DNA of 64,000 nucleotides from Adineta vaga (Eukaryota; Rotifera): positions 13,516,001 through 13,580,000 of the forward strand of contig CP075493.1 of assembly GCA_021613535.1 (NCBI GenBank), read 5' to 3'. The translations under genes and the position numbers were made by a program. Positions 23,808 to 33,348 of the stretch are shown here, piece by piece (position 1 is the stretch's first letter; the number at the start of each line of letters is the position of its first letter). The notes below the pieces were generated by a model. That model made no database searches. It was not told the DNA's origin and saw only the letters and a list, made by a program, of their open reading frames with translations.

Positions 23808-24430
23808 TTATTTCGACAATGAACCCGAATGACTTTTCTTTTCTTAAAAATGTATTCGTACCTCATTCATTTTTTTTCTTTTTTATAATGTCCAAAATAA
23901 ACATTTTTTAATTCTTGACATTCAATAATCTAAATGATTCTAAATATATTTTCTTAACGGCTATCGAATCATATCCCTTTCGCTCGGAATCAATCGATAT
24001 AGTAGCATCATAATTACCAGAAATTTAACGATGGCAGGGCTGAGTCATATACAGTCTGATTATTTAAGACAGACAATCCATTACCCTCAATCTAATAGGT
24101 AAATGTAACTTTCAAACTGAAGTATTCTAAGTGACTGTTATTTATTTGACTAAAAGCTATATATAGTTCAATTTCCAGGTGGTGGGACTGAGTTCTCTCT
24201 CCTCCTGGCCACGTCACTACTTCAAAATTGTGAACCCGGTTGTATTACGATTTTTTTCTCCAGAGTAAATGAAGAATCGTCTTTTCCTTCTTGTTATTTT
24301 CGCATAACCGACTTTCATCGAGCTTGTTATTCACATAATTACCATGACTGTTAGTCTTTAATTTGAATCGATAAATATATTTACAAAATATTTTTTTAGA
24401 TTAACTTCTATTATTTAATATTGGTTCGTA
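23808..24430. other. Intergenic, no gene seen
   Basis: Contains the 3' end of the giant gene (an AATAAA-like ATAAACA string near 23897) and AT-rich sequence. A short GC-richer patch (24177-24245, including GGCCACGTCA) has a loose echo near 47461, but no element boundaries can be drawn. Confidence 0.35.
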
Positions 24431-25375
24431 TCATCTTCGAGGTAATATTCGTTTTAAACCTTTGACTAATGCTTGTCGAAATGATTTCGATGTTAATAGT
24501 GAAAAATAAAATGATTTTACATTGTTAAATGCATAAATTCTATTACTCAAGAGAAAAACTATAGCCAACAAATAGAAACGATCAGCCGTTTGAAATGTAT
24601 CAATATTATACAAAACATAACTTTGTATAATCATTCATTGTAATGACAATAGAGCGGTTACTAATACTTGAGTTATTATCATCACAACAAATTGATTTCG
24701 AAAATTTTGTAGACCAAGTCCTCTTGCTATACCCTATAATACATATAGAATTTTTCAAAAGAATCGTTCAAAAAACTATTTTTTTTAACATACTACTCGT
24801 TGACGACTTTGTCGTATATTTCGATAGGCAAGTATAGAACAAATATAAACATTGCAGTAGGTTGTAATGTACCACTATTAATTAATACATTTAATATACT
24901 ATAAAGAAGGCGCATCAGTACTTAAAAGAGGTGCATAAATTGAACAAATACCATTAATAATAATCATTATAATAATTAATTGTAGAGTTATTTTTTTTTC
25001 ATTAATTCGATAAATCCATGATGTCAGAGAACATGTACAGGCATAACAATCAATAATACTCAATAGTAACAAGTTAATTGATAATTGCGGCAAAAAACTA
25101 TAAAGAAAATAATAAATCTTGCACAAATGAAATGATAAATTTTGCCATAAATATACGACTGAATTTATTTCTTTGAAATAATTTGAGAAAATATTAATTG
25201 TTAAATGAATCATATCGATGAAAGAACTACGCAATGTATAAATGCAAGAAGATTTAGAACGAAGATCACGTTGAAGAAATGTGAAAGTATTTCCAATGAA
25301 TCCAATTAAACCATGTATGAATGAAGTAAGTATTAAACGAGAACTGATCTCTTGTATTAGAATAAAATAGACCAT
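24431..25375 (-). pseudogene. Class A GPCR pseudogene
   Basis: Reading leftward from 25375, an open stretch encodes TM1 to TM4 of a small rhodopsin-like receptor (GNTFTFLQRDLRSK after TM1, Cys at the start of TM3, IDCYACTCS in place of the DRY region). The frame then breaks. A TM5/ICL3-like piece (LAYRNIRQSRQRVV) follows in another frame. A further piece reaches a TGA directly before the ATG at 24634, and the last 67 codons give a TM7-like segment and basic tail (SKSFRQALVKGL). Several stops and frame changes mean this copy is dead rather than mis-assembled at one base. It belongs to the same receptor group as the genes at 29562, 31658 and 62235. Confidence 0.75.
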
Positions 25376-26359
25376 AATTAACGTTACTTTCGTTTCAACG
25401 AACGTTGTATTATAAGAATAGGAATAGTGAAATTCATTGTCGTGAAAAAAAGATTTTTTTTCTAAGAGAAAAAGAGAGTTGATGATAAAGATAATGCTAT
25501 ATGAATTTATTCATCTATACACTTTATTATTTGATAATTAAAGACTATAATTATCACTGGCAATTATAGAATAGAATATATTCATTAGAAAGAAATTCTT
25601 TCCACTGAACAACACAAATATGCTATGTCAAACTTTCTTTTTAAATTCAATCTTCCTATATTTTCTTTCGTTGTTTTTGAAAATTATAAACAGAGTGAAT
25701 CAAAAAATATTCTTTTATACTATTATTATATTTTGCTCTTAGAGTGTCAATATTCTCTTAGAATATAAAAGATGATTTTTTTTTGCTTAAAACATAAGTG
25801 ACATGAAACGTTATATAATTATTAATGATAATCAAAACACACACTCACACCCTTTCTCTGAATGGAACTAGGGAGAAAAAGGAAACATATTGCAAAACTC
25901 AGCTCGTCGAGCTCTACACACTGGGATATATTCTATTAAAAACTGAGACTCGCCCTTGGAGTCCAACCCTCGTTAGTGCATGGCTGCATTTTCATGTTAT
26001 TTTAATGTATAATCATGGTTTGATAAAAAAATCCTGTTCTTTTAGTTGAAATTCGATACAGCTCTCTTCTACGTGAGAGATGAATATGAGGGTTTTATAT
26101 TGTCTCCTACTCTCACCCTCATGCTCACCCACAACTACATGCACACAGAATTTAATGAAGATTTGGTCGTCATGTTAGTACATGCAAGAAACACTATGGC
26201 ATGTACATGTGAGTCACATGCCTTGCATGAATACACAAGAGTATAGCATGTGTGATAAATAAAGACAAACTATATTTTTATATGGAATCAATAATAGTAA
26301 TGTAAATAGAAAAAAGTTAAAAAGTTCATGTTGTGTTAAGTTGAGGGTAAGTTCATTAA
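25376..26359. other. Intergenic with a hairpin and CA-rich, less AT-rich segment
   Basis: The left part is AT-rich. From about 25825 to 26250 base composition shifts toward GC, with CACACACTCACACCC, the near-palindrome GAGCTCGTC..., and repeated ACATGC words. ORFs here (25825-26049, 26046-26246) have no protein-like pattern. A member of the GAGGGT hairpin family sits at 26086-26122. This may be a decayed mobile element, but no ends are clear. Confidence 0.35.
26086..26122. repeat. GAGGGT/ACCCTC hairpin, weakest member
   Basis: ATGAGGGT (26086-26093) pairs perfectly with ACCCTCAT (26115-26122) over a 21-base loop. The same stem theme recurs at 28652, 33054, 36430 and 57149. Confidence 0.5.
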
Positions 26360-28173
26360 TTATAATTTCTGTCGATAATCACTGAGTAAATTTTCCATTG
26401 AATCATCGATATTCTTAATCCATGGTTTGCAAATTTCGACAGTTTTTTTGTTTTTTGTATCGACAATGGATTCAAAAGATATATCACGATAATGAAGTAT
26501 ATCAGTTACAAAACTTTCCAAAAATTTTTTCATTAAATGATTACCTTTATCCAAATCGAATTTTGATAAAGATTGATTAACATCATATGCATATAATAAG
26601 GCGAATATATCACGCATATAATCAGTTTGAAAATCAAGCAAAGCAAAGAAATCATTCGGTGCTATAGCTTTTTCTCGTTTTTGCCATTCATTCACATCAA
26701 TCTGCTGTTGATCACGATCAGGCAATTTAGTATGGCCGAGAAAGACATCTCGTACAAGTGCTGCTTGTAAATCAAACAAAGGAAATGAGAAAAATTGTCT
26801 TGGAGCACCTAAATAAGCTAGATGTGGTTGATCAATCCAAAAGATGCTCTTGTAGAGATTCGATGGAACAAACTCAGTTATACTAGCATGTAGATGAAAT
26901 CGTTTGGCCATAAATGGATATGAATGACGATAACCTGTACAAATGATAATCACATTGATATTATCAACAGTCGAATCATCTTTGAAATGAGCTGTTTGAC
27001 TTTCCATACGAACAATCGCTGGTGCGTCTTTTATTTCAGCTGGCCATTTAAAACCAATAGGTTCTCGACGAGAACTAATGGTTACCGATCGAGCACCAAA
27101 CTTATAACATTGTAAGGCAATATCTACTGCAGAAAAGCTACTACCAATAATTAATAAATTAAGACCGACAAATTCATCTGCACCACGAAATTCATGTGAA
27201 TGAAGAACTCGACCCGGAAATTGATCCATCCCATCGATATTCGTCATGTTTGGGACATTATAGTGACCAGTTGCTACAATAACACGATCAAAATTTAGAC
27301 AATCTACTGAACCCGTATGAAGATCTTCAATATTAACATTAAATTCATTTTTTTCATCATTAAAATCAACATGACGAACAGCTGTATTGAAACGAATGAA
27401 TCGTCGAATATTTCCTGCTTTGGCTCTCCCAGTGAAATAATCGTAGATAAGGCTACGCGGTAAGTATGATGGAAGGAAGCAACCAAAGTGATCATAGAAT
27501 GTATAATCAGTAAATTCAATAGCTTCTTTCGGATTGTTAGACCAAAGTCTAGATAGAATAAGAAAAGAAATAAATTTCAGCGAATAGACTTTTGCGAATG
27601 TCTAAAATAGATTACCCCAGAAAATCGACAAACTACAGATTTATCTCTGTGTATCACAAATTATTTACTTTCACTAAGGCAACGATTTCAAAGAACGATG
27701 AATATGTTATTTTAGATACTTTAAGGAGACGTCCGAGAAAATATTACATGACAATGTGTCAGAAGACAATCGATTAGAAGAGTACTAAACAATAGGAATA
27801 ATGTAGTCGATATAGGTTTTATCTTCTGGAACTGACAACCATAAGTGCCAGAAATTGTTTAGTATATCAGTTAATTAGATCATTCTTATTAGAAAAAAAT
27901 CTATATTCACACTGAAAAATAAACAAAAATACAATAGATTTTATTGCAAGTTCATAGATGATATACTTACTGTCGATACATGCTCGAATGAATTGGTTCA
28001 CCATAAACATCTGTGCCTATCAAAGATGTATAAAGCCATAAACCACCCCAATCTGATTGTCTTTCGAAACAGACAAGTTCAACTTGTTGTTCTTGTTCAG
28101 CTTGTTTGAATGCTAACAATTGTGAAAGACCACATGGACCAGCACCAATAATTGCAATGCGTAATTTACTCAT
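26360..28173 (-). CDS. Flavin monooxygenase resembling bacterial trimethylamine monooxygenase
   Basis: Exons 28173-27971 and 27548-26360 (1392 nt, 463 residues). The join restores [11 protein letters not shown] across a 422-bp intron, much longer than its neighbours. The FAD-binding GxGxxG is GAGPCG near residue 10, and the FMO signature is present as [11 protein letters not shown]. The second nucleotide-binding site reads [20 protein letters not shown], with [10 protein letters not shown] near the usual CTGY position. The GSS(Y/F)SAxDI-QCYK pattern is that of bacterial trimethylamine monooxygenases rather than animal FMO1-5. There is no C-terminal membrane anchor, also as in the bacterial enzymes. 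The expected reaction is NADPH/O2-dependent N- or S-oxygenation of small amines or sulfides in the cytosol. Bacterial origin is an inference that a tree would test. Confidence 0.85.
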
Positions 28174-28203
28174 TATATCGGTATAAGAATGATCGAAATA
28201 CAA

Positions 28204-28646
28204 GTATTAACTTCCCTAAAAGAATAATGTAGAAAAGTTAATAGAAGAATCACCTTTTATTTATAATAAGTTTTTAATATTTTTATCTTTTCTTTTCATA
28301 CAAAGTAAGATACATGAGGTGATCAACCGAAACAAATCGAACGAGTAGTGTGATTGGATTATTTTTTATATCTGTCTATTATGATATATTTCGTCTGATC
28401 ATGACATCTATTTTTGTGTTCATTTCTTTCTTATTTCTCTCTAGCCTTTGTTATTTTCTTTTATACGTATATTCAACGAATGTCTTGAATCGCTTTCTTA
28501 GAAGGAAATCATTTTAGCGACAGAAAGCTGGCTGGCAACATGAAAGCGAAAAAAACGTTCAATTATCGCATTTGCGAACAATCGATCTCTAACTATTATT
28601 AACTTTGGCTCTATTAGTGTTACGTTTTAACAAATAAAGCAAAAAC
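28204..28646. other. Intergenic, no gene seen
   Basis: AT-rich upstream region of the flavin monooxygenase; presumably its promoter. I see no further feature until the hairpin at 28652. Confidence 0.35.
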
Positions 28647-28651
28647 TTGAG

Positions 28652-28703
28652 GAGGGTGTGGGTGTTGGATAGATGTAACACTCTCATCCACACCCACACC
28701 CTC
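28652..28703. repeat. GAGGGTGTGGGTG hairpin, telomere-repeat-like arms
   Basis: Left arm 28652-28670 (GAGGGTGTGGGTGTTGGAT) and right arm 28685-28703 are inverted copies that match for at least 14 of 19 positions without gaps, over a 14-base loop. Each arm holds a GGTGTGGG core, one unit of the TGTGGG repeat. The right arm runs directly into the FG-GAP fragment. Confidence 0.65.
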
Positions 28704-28928
28704 AATGGAGACAATATTTTAGATATTGTTGTCTGTAACTATGGTGACAGTACTGTAAGTATCCTTCTCGGATACAGCAATAGATCTTTTAGCACACAAA
28801 AGACATATTCTACTGGTACTCTACCATCTTCTTTTCTTCCTGGTGACTTTAACAATGATAAAATGTTAGATTTTGCAGTGGCTTATGAAGGTACCGACAA
28901 TTTAAAAGTTTTCCTGCAAACTTGTTAG
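28704..28928 (+). pseudogene. FG-GAP/VCBS repeat gene fragment
   Basis: The 75 codons before TAG at 28926 encode two FG-GAP/VCBS-type repeats: NGDNILDIVVCNYGDSTVS ILLGY followed by PGDFNNDKMLDFAVAYEG. Such repeats form calcium-binding beta-propeller blades in large secreted proteins, which normally have many of them. Here there is no signal peptide, no start codon in a sensible place and no further blade on either side. The upstream frame is simply the hairpin. It is therefore a truncated, displaced piece, bounded by a hairpin on the left and a perfect palindrome on the right. Confidence 0.7.
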
Positions 28929-28949
28929 TAATCATTACTAACAAGTTTG
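28917..28949. repeat. Perfect 16-bp palindrome with 1-base centre
   Basis: CAAACTTGTTAGTAAT (28917-28932) is followed by one C and then its exact reverse complement (28934-28949). It overlaps the stop of the FG-GAP fragment. A perfect 33-bp palindrome is unlikely by chance and could be a fold-over repair scar, a target of hairpin formation, or a protein-binding site. Confidence 0.75.
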
Positions 28950-29561
28950 GGGGAAGATCAAAAAGAATAAGATTCAATTAATTTTTAACGAAAGAGCATT
29001 TTATTGTTGATGATTATCATAAATCTAAAAATTAAATTAAGATTATAATGATAATAAGAAGGTGTTCAAAATATTGAGATAAAAAATCTAGAAAACCCAG
29101 TGAACTTGAAGAAAATAACAAACAAAAAATGTCATGATTCGTAGAATTACTATTTATACCAACAAAAAGGTTGTTCAAGTCTTGTTTCCTCTATATTTAA
29201 ACGTTTTATCCAAGTATTATTTAATATTTCTTTCTTTTGAATATAGAAGACAAAAAAAGAAAGTCTTCTACTTTTATAGCAATGGTATAAATCTAAAAGA
29301 AATGTTCAAAATTTGTTCTTTTTTATTTTCAATAAAACGTACTAAAAAAACATTTTATCAAGCAGATTTATTTTTCTTAATATTATTTTGTATCAAAGGG
29401 ACATTCTTCCGCAATTTTTTTATAATGAAAAAAGATTATGTCGCTGCTTTCTAATTATAAAAAATCTAAGAGACTTATTTTATTAGATGAAATTCTACAA
29501 ATACTACTTGAACAATCTTTACACATTTTTCTTTTCGATAAAATTCACAACATTCAGTATC
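28950..29561. other. Intergenic, no gene seen
   Basis: Very AT-rich. The open frame 29134-29454 is Phe/Lys/Ile/Tyr-rich with no domain pattern, as expected of chance frames in such DNA. A CATTCAG acceptor just before the next ATG suggests an untranslated leader intron. Confidence 0.4.
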
Positions 29562-30662
29562 ATGTCAACTGTCAACAGTACTTTAATTGAAAGATTAGGG
29601 ATTGCTACATATTGGATAAATGAAATTTATCCATTATTTCAAATCATTCTTGGAACATTTGGAAATCTATTCAATATTATTATATTTACTCGTCGTGATT
29701 TGCGTAATAATCCATGTTCATTGTATTTTTTAATTGGTTCAATTAATAATTGTTTTGTAATTGATTTCGGTTTATTAACACGTTATCTTGCAAGTACTTG
29801 GAATTGGGATCCATCGACAAAAAATAATATCTTTTGTAAAATTCGTAATCTTTTTGTCTATGCTCCTTTGACTCTTTCTCTATGGTTCGTTGTTCTCGCC
29901 AGTTTTGATCGTTTTCTTACAAGTTCACCGATTGTACGACTTCGTCAACTGAGTCATTTATCCGTAGCTCGAAAAGCGATTATAACAACAACTCTATTGA
30001 TTTTTTTGAGTTATTCACATGTACCAATCTATTTCAAAACAGTTCTAACTCCAAAAGGAATGAATTGTTTATTTTCTCCATATGAATACATTCTATTTTT
30101 AAGTTTTTTTGGTCCGATTTTATCTTGTATCTTACCAATTATGTTAATGAGTATATTTGGTATTTTAACAATTGTCAATGTTCGTAGTATTCGTGGACAA
30201 ACTGATGTCAATGTTAACAGTGCCCGCATTCAACGTTTACGTTCTCATGATCGTCAATTATCTATCATGCTTCTATTTCAAGTAATCATAACAATTGTTA
30301 TTTCAATACCTTATTTTGCTCTTGCGATTTATAACGCAATTGCTATAGTGATGTTTCAATATAATTTTTCATCGTCTGAAATGGCGATTTACAATTTTGC
30401 ATATAATCTTTTTCGATTACTTTACTTTACAAATCCTGTTCTTACTTTTTATATTTATACAATGACTGGTCCAAAGTTTCGTAATGAAATGAAACGTTGT
30501 GTTCGATATGGTTTGAAAACCATCATAGGAATTCTAGGTTTAAGACGATGTTTACCACTACGAGCGCAACAAATATTATTTGGTGAGAATCAAAATATAC
30601 AGACAAATAATGTACTTTTATCAAGAACTAAAAAACGAGACAATATTATTGTTCCTATTTAA
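29562..30662 (+). CDS. Class A (rhodopsin-like, peptide-type) GPCR
   Basis: Intronless coding region, 366 residues from the ATG at 29562; an in-frame ATG at 29487 would add 25 residues that probably belong to a leader or intron. Seven hydrophobic segments are visible. The key motifs are GNLFNIIIF in TM1 (GN pair), a Cys before TM3 and one in ECL2, and DRF in place of DRY after TM3. An NPVLTFYIY motif in TM7 corresponds to NPxxY. A basic C-terminal tail follows. The pattern matches the large family of FMRFamide/neuropeptide-like receptors expanded in rotifers. The ligand cannot be told. The gene sits next to another receptor on the same strand (31658) and near a dead one (24431). Confidence 0.87.
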   Translation: MSTVNSTLIERLGIATYWINEIYPLFQIILGTFGNLFNIIIFTRRDLRNNPCSLYFLIGSINNCFVIDFGLLTRYLASTWNWDPSTKNNIFCKIRNLFVYAPLTLSLWFVVLASFDRFLTSSPIVRLRQLSHLSVARKAIITTTLLIFLSYSHVPIYFKTVLTPKGMNCLFSPYEYILFLSFFGPILSCILPIMLMSIFGILTIVNVRSIRGQTDVNVNSARIQRLRSHDRQLSIMLLFQVIITIVISIPYFALAIYNAIAIVMFQYNFSSSEMAIYNFAYNLFRLLYFTNPVLTFYIYTMTGPKFRNEMKRCVRYGLKTIIGILGLRRCLPLRAQQILFGENQNIQTNNVLLSRTKKRDNIIVPI

Positions 30663-31657
30663 TAAAAATATAATAACAAACATACCATTGATTGTATAGA
30701 TAGATTGAAGACATTTTTTTTTTTGATTTTGTTATCTTAATCTTCTTATATGTTGTTTATTAAAGCTTATAATCTTCATAGTGTTCGACGACGATGTCTT
30801 GACTTCAACTATATTCACTGTTTACCCTTATCCAACAACATAATTATCATTATTCATTACCTTGATATTATAGTTAATGAAAAGAAAAACCTCACAGAAA
30901 ATTCCCGGAATGCATAGAAAATATTTAATATAATAATATTTCTTTCATCAAATAATCGAACGTTATATCTGAGAGCATTTCATTCAATATCTATGTTTTT
31001 TCTATGTTATCCATTTGATTAGCATGTAGATTTTGTAGAATATGTTTATACATCAACCATTTCAACTCCTTCCTACAAATTTTTTAGATATTTTATTAGC
31101 TGCGTATTACAAATGAAAAATTCAGTAAGAAATCGAGCTGCTTACTTTACTGTCAGCTCGTCTGCTTTTTATATTTTTATATTAAAATTGTTTACATTCC
31201 TAGTCTTTGTTAAACAGAAGCAAACGTTTCATTTCATCAAGACTTATTAATGACTGTCAAACATTAAAAAAAAGGTCATTCAGTAAAGGTGTATTTGTCT
31301 GTTGAATTAATTATTCTAAGGTTTGCGGAATATTTATTTAAATGTCATAAAAACTCCTCTTAATATCACATCTCAAAAAGTTTAAAAATCACTTCCTACT
31401 TTTCTATGGTCTTAAAAGCTAAAAGTGCACTAATCTAGATTCCAATTTGTTTTAGTTTCGCATTTTTAATCTTTTATAGATAGTTCTAAAACTGTTTTGC
31501 TTAAAAGAAGTATTTGAATGCATTTGTATTTTAATATAGTTGAAAAATGATCTTGTTTTATATTTGGAAAGTCTAATTGATACCCTTGGCATGCTCTTTT
31601 CTTTACTATAAATGATAGTGGCATTTAATGAAACTTCATTCTTTATAGATTTTCATC
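30663..31657. other. Intergenic, no gene seen
   Basis: About 1 kb of AT-rich spacer between two plus-strand GPCR genes. The end (CTTTATAG before the ATG at 31658) could be a leader-intron acceptor. No element recognised. Confidence 0.35.
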
Positions 31658-32671
31658 ATGTCTCTGTTATATATTGGACAGCAAATAACAATTTATGGTG
31701 GTTTAACGCTTTTGATCACTGGTGTTATTGGTAATGGAATGAATATTTTAATATTTTTAAGTGTTCGTACTTATCGTAAAACTCCTTGTACATTTTATTT
31801 TCTTGTTATTTCAATCACTAATATACTTTTTCTTTTCATTAATCTTACATCTCGAATTGTTAGTACAGGTTTTTCCATTGATTTAACTCGTACATCAATA
31901 ATTTGGTGTAAAACACGATATTATCTTATCGGTGTTCTCAGTTTAGTTTCTTTTACTTGTTCATGTTTGGCAACAATTGATCAGTTTTTTGTGACATCAC
32001 AAAATGTTAATCTTCGTCGTCTTAGTAACATTAAATGGACACATCGAATCGTATTTATAACAATAATCGTATCTCTTTGTCATTCAATTCCTTATCTAAT
32101 ATATCTTGATGTCTCATCAGTTACCAATACTTGTATAGTTACAAATAATATTTATAGTGGTTATCTTTCTTTCTATACGCTTGGTTGGACAGGTATAATT
32201 CCAGTTACAATAATGATTATATTTGGATATTTATCTTATCGTAATATACATTTAACAAGAATACTTATTCGACAATCTGCTGATCGTCAATTAACACGAA
32301 TGACATTGATTCATGTCATTCTTGTTGTTTTAACAATGCCTCCATATGGTATTCAAGTGGCTTATAATTTAATTACATCACAAATAAGTAAAGATACAAA
32401 TCGACTAATGAAAGAATCATTTGCAATGACTATTTTTACACTCTTAACCTATCTCTATTATACCGTATGTTAATTAATTTAGTCAACTTGAATTTACCTT
32501 TTCTTTCGGTTATCATTTTAGGGAAGTTGTTACACATTTCTAATTTCATCCAGTCGTTTTCGTCGTGCAGTTAAACAACATGTGTTTTTTTGGAAGAGAA
32601 ATGCTCAAGTAGCTGCATTGACACATCCCATACTTCCAAGGACCATAGTTGGTAACCGAACACAACAATAA
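31658..32671 (+). CDS. Class A GPCR, two exons
   Basis: Exons 31658-32464 and 32522-32671 (57-bp intron), 318 residues. TM1 carries GNGMNILIF, ICL1 KTPCTFYFLV, TM3 ends in IDQFFVTS instead of DRY, ICL3 has RQSADRQLTRM, and TM7 is YYTGSCYTFLISS followed by a basic RFRRAVKQH tail. The intron lies inside TM7, at the same place as in the gene at 62235, and both share the SADRQLT motif. The two therefore form one subfamily, distinct from the 52422/59635 pair. The DRY-to-DQF change is shared and may affect G-protein coupling. Ligand unknown. Confidence 0.87.
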
Positions 32672-33348
32672 TCAAACAAACATATTACAATACCTTGAAC
32701 ATAGACTCCAGTTTGTTTTCACATTGTATCACAAAATTCTGTTAAGCCAATAATGTCGCGAGAGTATATGTATTTGTCTTTAGAATTCTTCATCACATTG
32801 AAGATTATTCACAGAATGTTTTCGTCTATCTTTTGATTGCTTTATTAAATTCATTTTTGTACGTAAGTTTTCGATGGTAAAACAAAAACAAGCAATGTCA
32901 ACATTGATGGTACAAGAGAAACAAAATAATCAAATAGATATATCCCATAGCGTACGTAATGATCTTATACAATCAGAAGTAATTGAAATAAGTAAACGTG
33001 ATAAACTTAATAAAAATAATAAACATAGCGCAATTAAAATATGTTTAGGGTGTGGGTGAGGGTTTACATCTTATTCTTACAAACCCTCACCCTCTACGGT
33101 GAGAAGTTCTCACTGAGAACAAAGAATTCTCGACTTTGGGCTTATATGTGGAGTATATGTGTGTGAAAGCAGACAAATAAGAAGTTCCAGCTGAATAGTA
33201 ATCATCCTTATAGATGATCTTACCCTCATTCTGGAGTTTAGTTTGTATGACTGTTTATGGATAAATATATTTATTTAGTGAATAATCTCGATTAAATAAT
33301 TATAGAGATAAATGTCAAGTTAAAAAAATAAACTCAATATTCTTTCAT
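32672..33348. other. Intergenic with a hairpin
   Basis: AT-rich region between convergent genes, holding the hairpin at 33054. The open frame 32874-33059 ends inside the hairpin and has no recognisable domain; I treat it as chance. Confidence 0.4.
33054..33092. repeat. GAGGGTTT hairpin, copy A
   Basis: GGGTGAGGGTTT (33054-33065) pairs perfectly with AAACCCTCACCC (33081-33092) over the 15-base loop ACATCTTATTCTTAC. It is preceded by GGGTGTG, so a TGTGGG unit flanks the stem. Stem and loop are nearly the same as at 36430-36464. Confidence 0.75.

Noticed and set aside
24177-24245. Shared GGCCACGTCA word with 47461-47475 as a mobile-element end
   Set aside because: The similarity is only about ten to fifteen bases and does not extend, so no element can be defined.
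25825-26246. Two overlapping open frames in a CA-rich segment
   Set aside because: His/Thr/Leu runs arise from the repeat-like DNA itself; kept only as part of the spacer description.
29134-29454. 106-codon open frame on the plus strand
   Set aside because: Phe, Lys, Ile and Tyr make up most of it, as expected of chance frames in very AT-rich DNA; no domain, signal or splice context.
32874-33059. 61-codon open frame before a hairpin
   Set aside because: Low-complexity Lys/Asn/Ile product that ends inside the hairpin repeat; no protein-like features.
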